A DNA stretch of 64,000 bases from Pseudomonadota bacterium. GTDB taxonomy: Bacteria > Pseudomonadota > Gammaproteobacteria > Xanthomonadales > Xanthomonadaceae. Below, one piece after another: positions 63,606 to 64,000 of the stretch (positions within the stretch are counted from its first letter, which is position 1; every line of letters begins with the position of its first letter). The translations under genes and the position numbers were made by a program. The stretch lies in contig JAEZYE010000034.1 of assembly GCA_023419315.1 (NCBI GenBank), forward strand, positions 12,316 to 76,315, in the 5' to 3' direction. Under the pieces are notes generated by a model that saw nothing but the letters and a program-made list of their open reading frames with translations, did not search any database and was not told where the DNA came from.

Positions 63606-64000
63606 CGTTTGCGTGGCAACGAGAGGAAAACGCACAGAGCAAGGACCGCACCCAGCGTCTCCACGCCAATGAAAAGCGGTGCGCTGCAATGCACTTCGCT
63701 TATTGCACCCTACCTAATTTGATTTCGCTCCAACGTTGCAAGGAGATCGGCATGGCCGCCGCTCCAGCGGGTGAGGCCAAAGGCCAAAACCCGTGCTGTT
63801 GCTCGCTGTTGCCTTCGCTCTTGACCTTCCAGCGCCCTGAAGGGAGCCGAGCATCGCAGACGGCCGGGGCCGCAGAGGCGCCCCTGTCTGAGCGCAGCGA
63901 GTTTGGGCGCCGTGCCCCGGACGGCGAGAAGCGCAGGGCACCGGAGCGAAGCTCCGGCGACTGTCGGGCGCCAACGGTTTTGGTTCCTTTTGACAAGACA
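63606..64000. other. Non-coding stretch rich in inverted repeats
   Basis: No convincing gene: the open frames are arginine/serine/proline-rich and show no domain. The region holds several inverted repeats: CCGGAGC/GCTCCGG (63941-63947 and 63951-63957) and GGCGCCC/GGGCGCC (63877-63883 and 63905-63911), plus short recurrent words such as GAGCGCAGCGAG. It runs off the window edge. It may be the border of an interspersed element or of an accessory locus. Confidence 0.5.

Overview
The window is a 64 kb piece of a GC-rich gammaproteobacterial chromosome. Gene content points to Xanthomonadaceae or Lysobacteraceae (Xanthomonas, Lysobacter, Luteimonas and relatives). The strongest signs are an arginine operon with an N-acetylornithine carbamoyltransferase (argF'), an acetylcitrulline-type deacetylase (argE') and a fused acetylglutamate kinase/synthase, followed by proB and proA; a fused hisB behind a TrpR/YerC-like regulator; a DksA with a long Lys/Ala/Pro N-terminal tail; and a FimX orthologue. 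Almost everything looks like core metabolism. There is no prophage, insertion sequence or CRISPR array. Genes are tightly packed, many sharing ATGA or TGATG stop/start overlaps.

Layout. 1-5.7 kb: end of a leucine-catabolism operon (biotin-dependent carboxylase alpha, lipoprotein, HMG-CoA lyase) running directly into a PAS/GGDEF/EAL protein. 5.7-8.6 kb: SDR dehydrogenase, EfpL, dGTPase. 8.6-10.7 kb: a secreted HExxH/DUF4105 protein and a DUF2388-like partner. 10.8-14.9 kb: D-2-hydroxyacid oxidase divergent from serA, a HAD phosphatase and a NUDIX hydrolase. 15-18 kb: two tandem amino-acid permeases. 18.1-20.2 kb: methionine salvage mtnB-mtnD-mtnC. 20.2-21.8 kb: secreted phosphoesterase. 21.9-29.3 kb: regulator-hisG-D-C-B-H-A-F-IE with a perfect 20-bp palindrome in front. 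29.6-34.9 kb: membrane diguanylate cyclase, an unusually long histidine ammonia-lyase-like enzyme coupled to hisS, and tRNA-Pro(CGG). 35.2-36.4 kb: MFS transporter. 36.4-47 kb: the arginine/proline operon on the minus strand, headed by a putative attenuator. 47.2-51.1 kb: envelope protein, cysS, sufE, MFS exporter. 51.2-55.9 kb: DksA variant, yidD, dihydroorotase, M23 peptidase, FolE2. 55.9-59.5 kb: squalene/phytoene-synthase-like protein, MupP-like phosphatase, ubiG, methylthioadenosine deaminase. 59.7-61.4 kb: efp divergent from epmB. 61.5-63.6 kb: fimX. The last 400 bases are non-coding and rich in inverted repeats.

How it fits together. Amino-acid supply dominates (His, Arg, Pro, Ser, Met salvage, tRNA-Pro, hisS, cysS). 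Translation of proline runs is also represented, by EF-P, its lysine-modifying aminomutase EpmB and the paralogue EfpL. Three c-di-GMP proteins are present: one hybrid with intact GGDEF and EAL signatures, one membrane cyclase, and the degenerate receptor FimX.

Most interesting observations: (i) a possible arginine-codon leader peptide with mutually exclusive hairpins in front of argF', which would be a transcription attenuator for the acetylcitrulline-type arginine operon; (ii) the palindromic operator candidate for the his regulator; (iii) several proteins lacking usual zinc ligands (DksA, dihydroorotase, the HisB phosphatase domain) together with FolE2; (iv) a secreted HExxH + DUF4105 protein; (v) a one-base frameshift in a YCII gene inside the arg/pro operon. 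All functional calls come from reading the sequence and from family knowledge; no database search was run.
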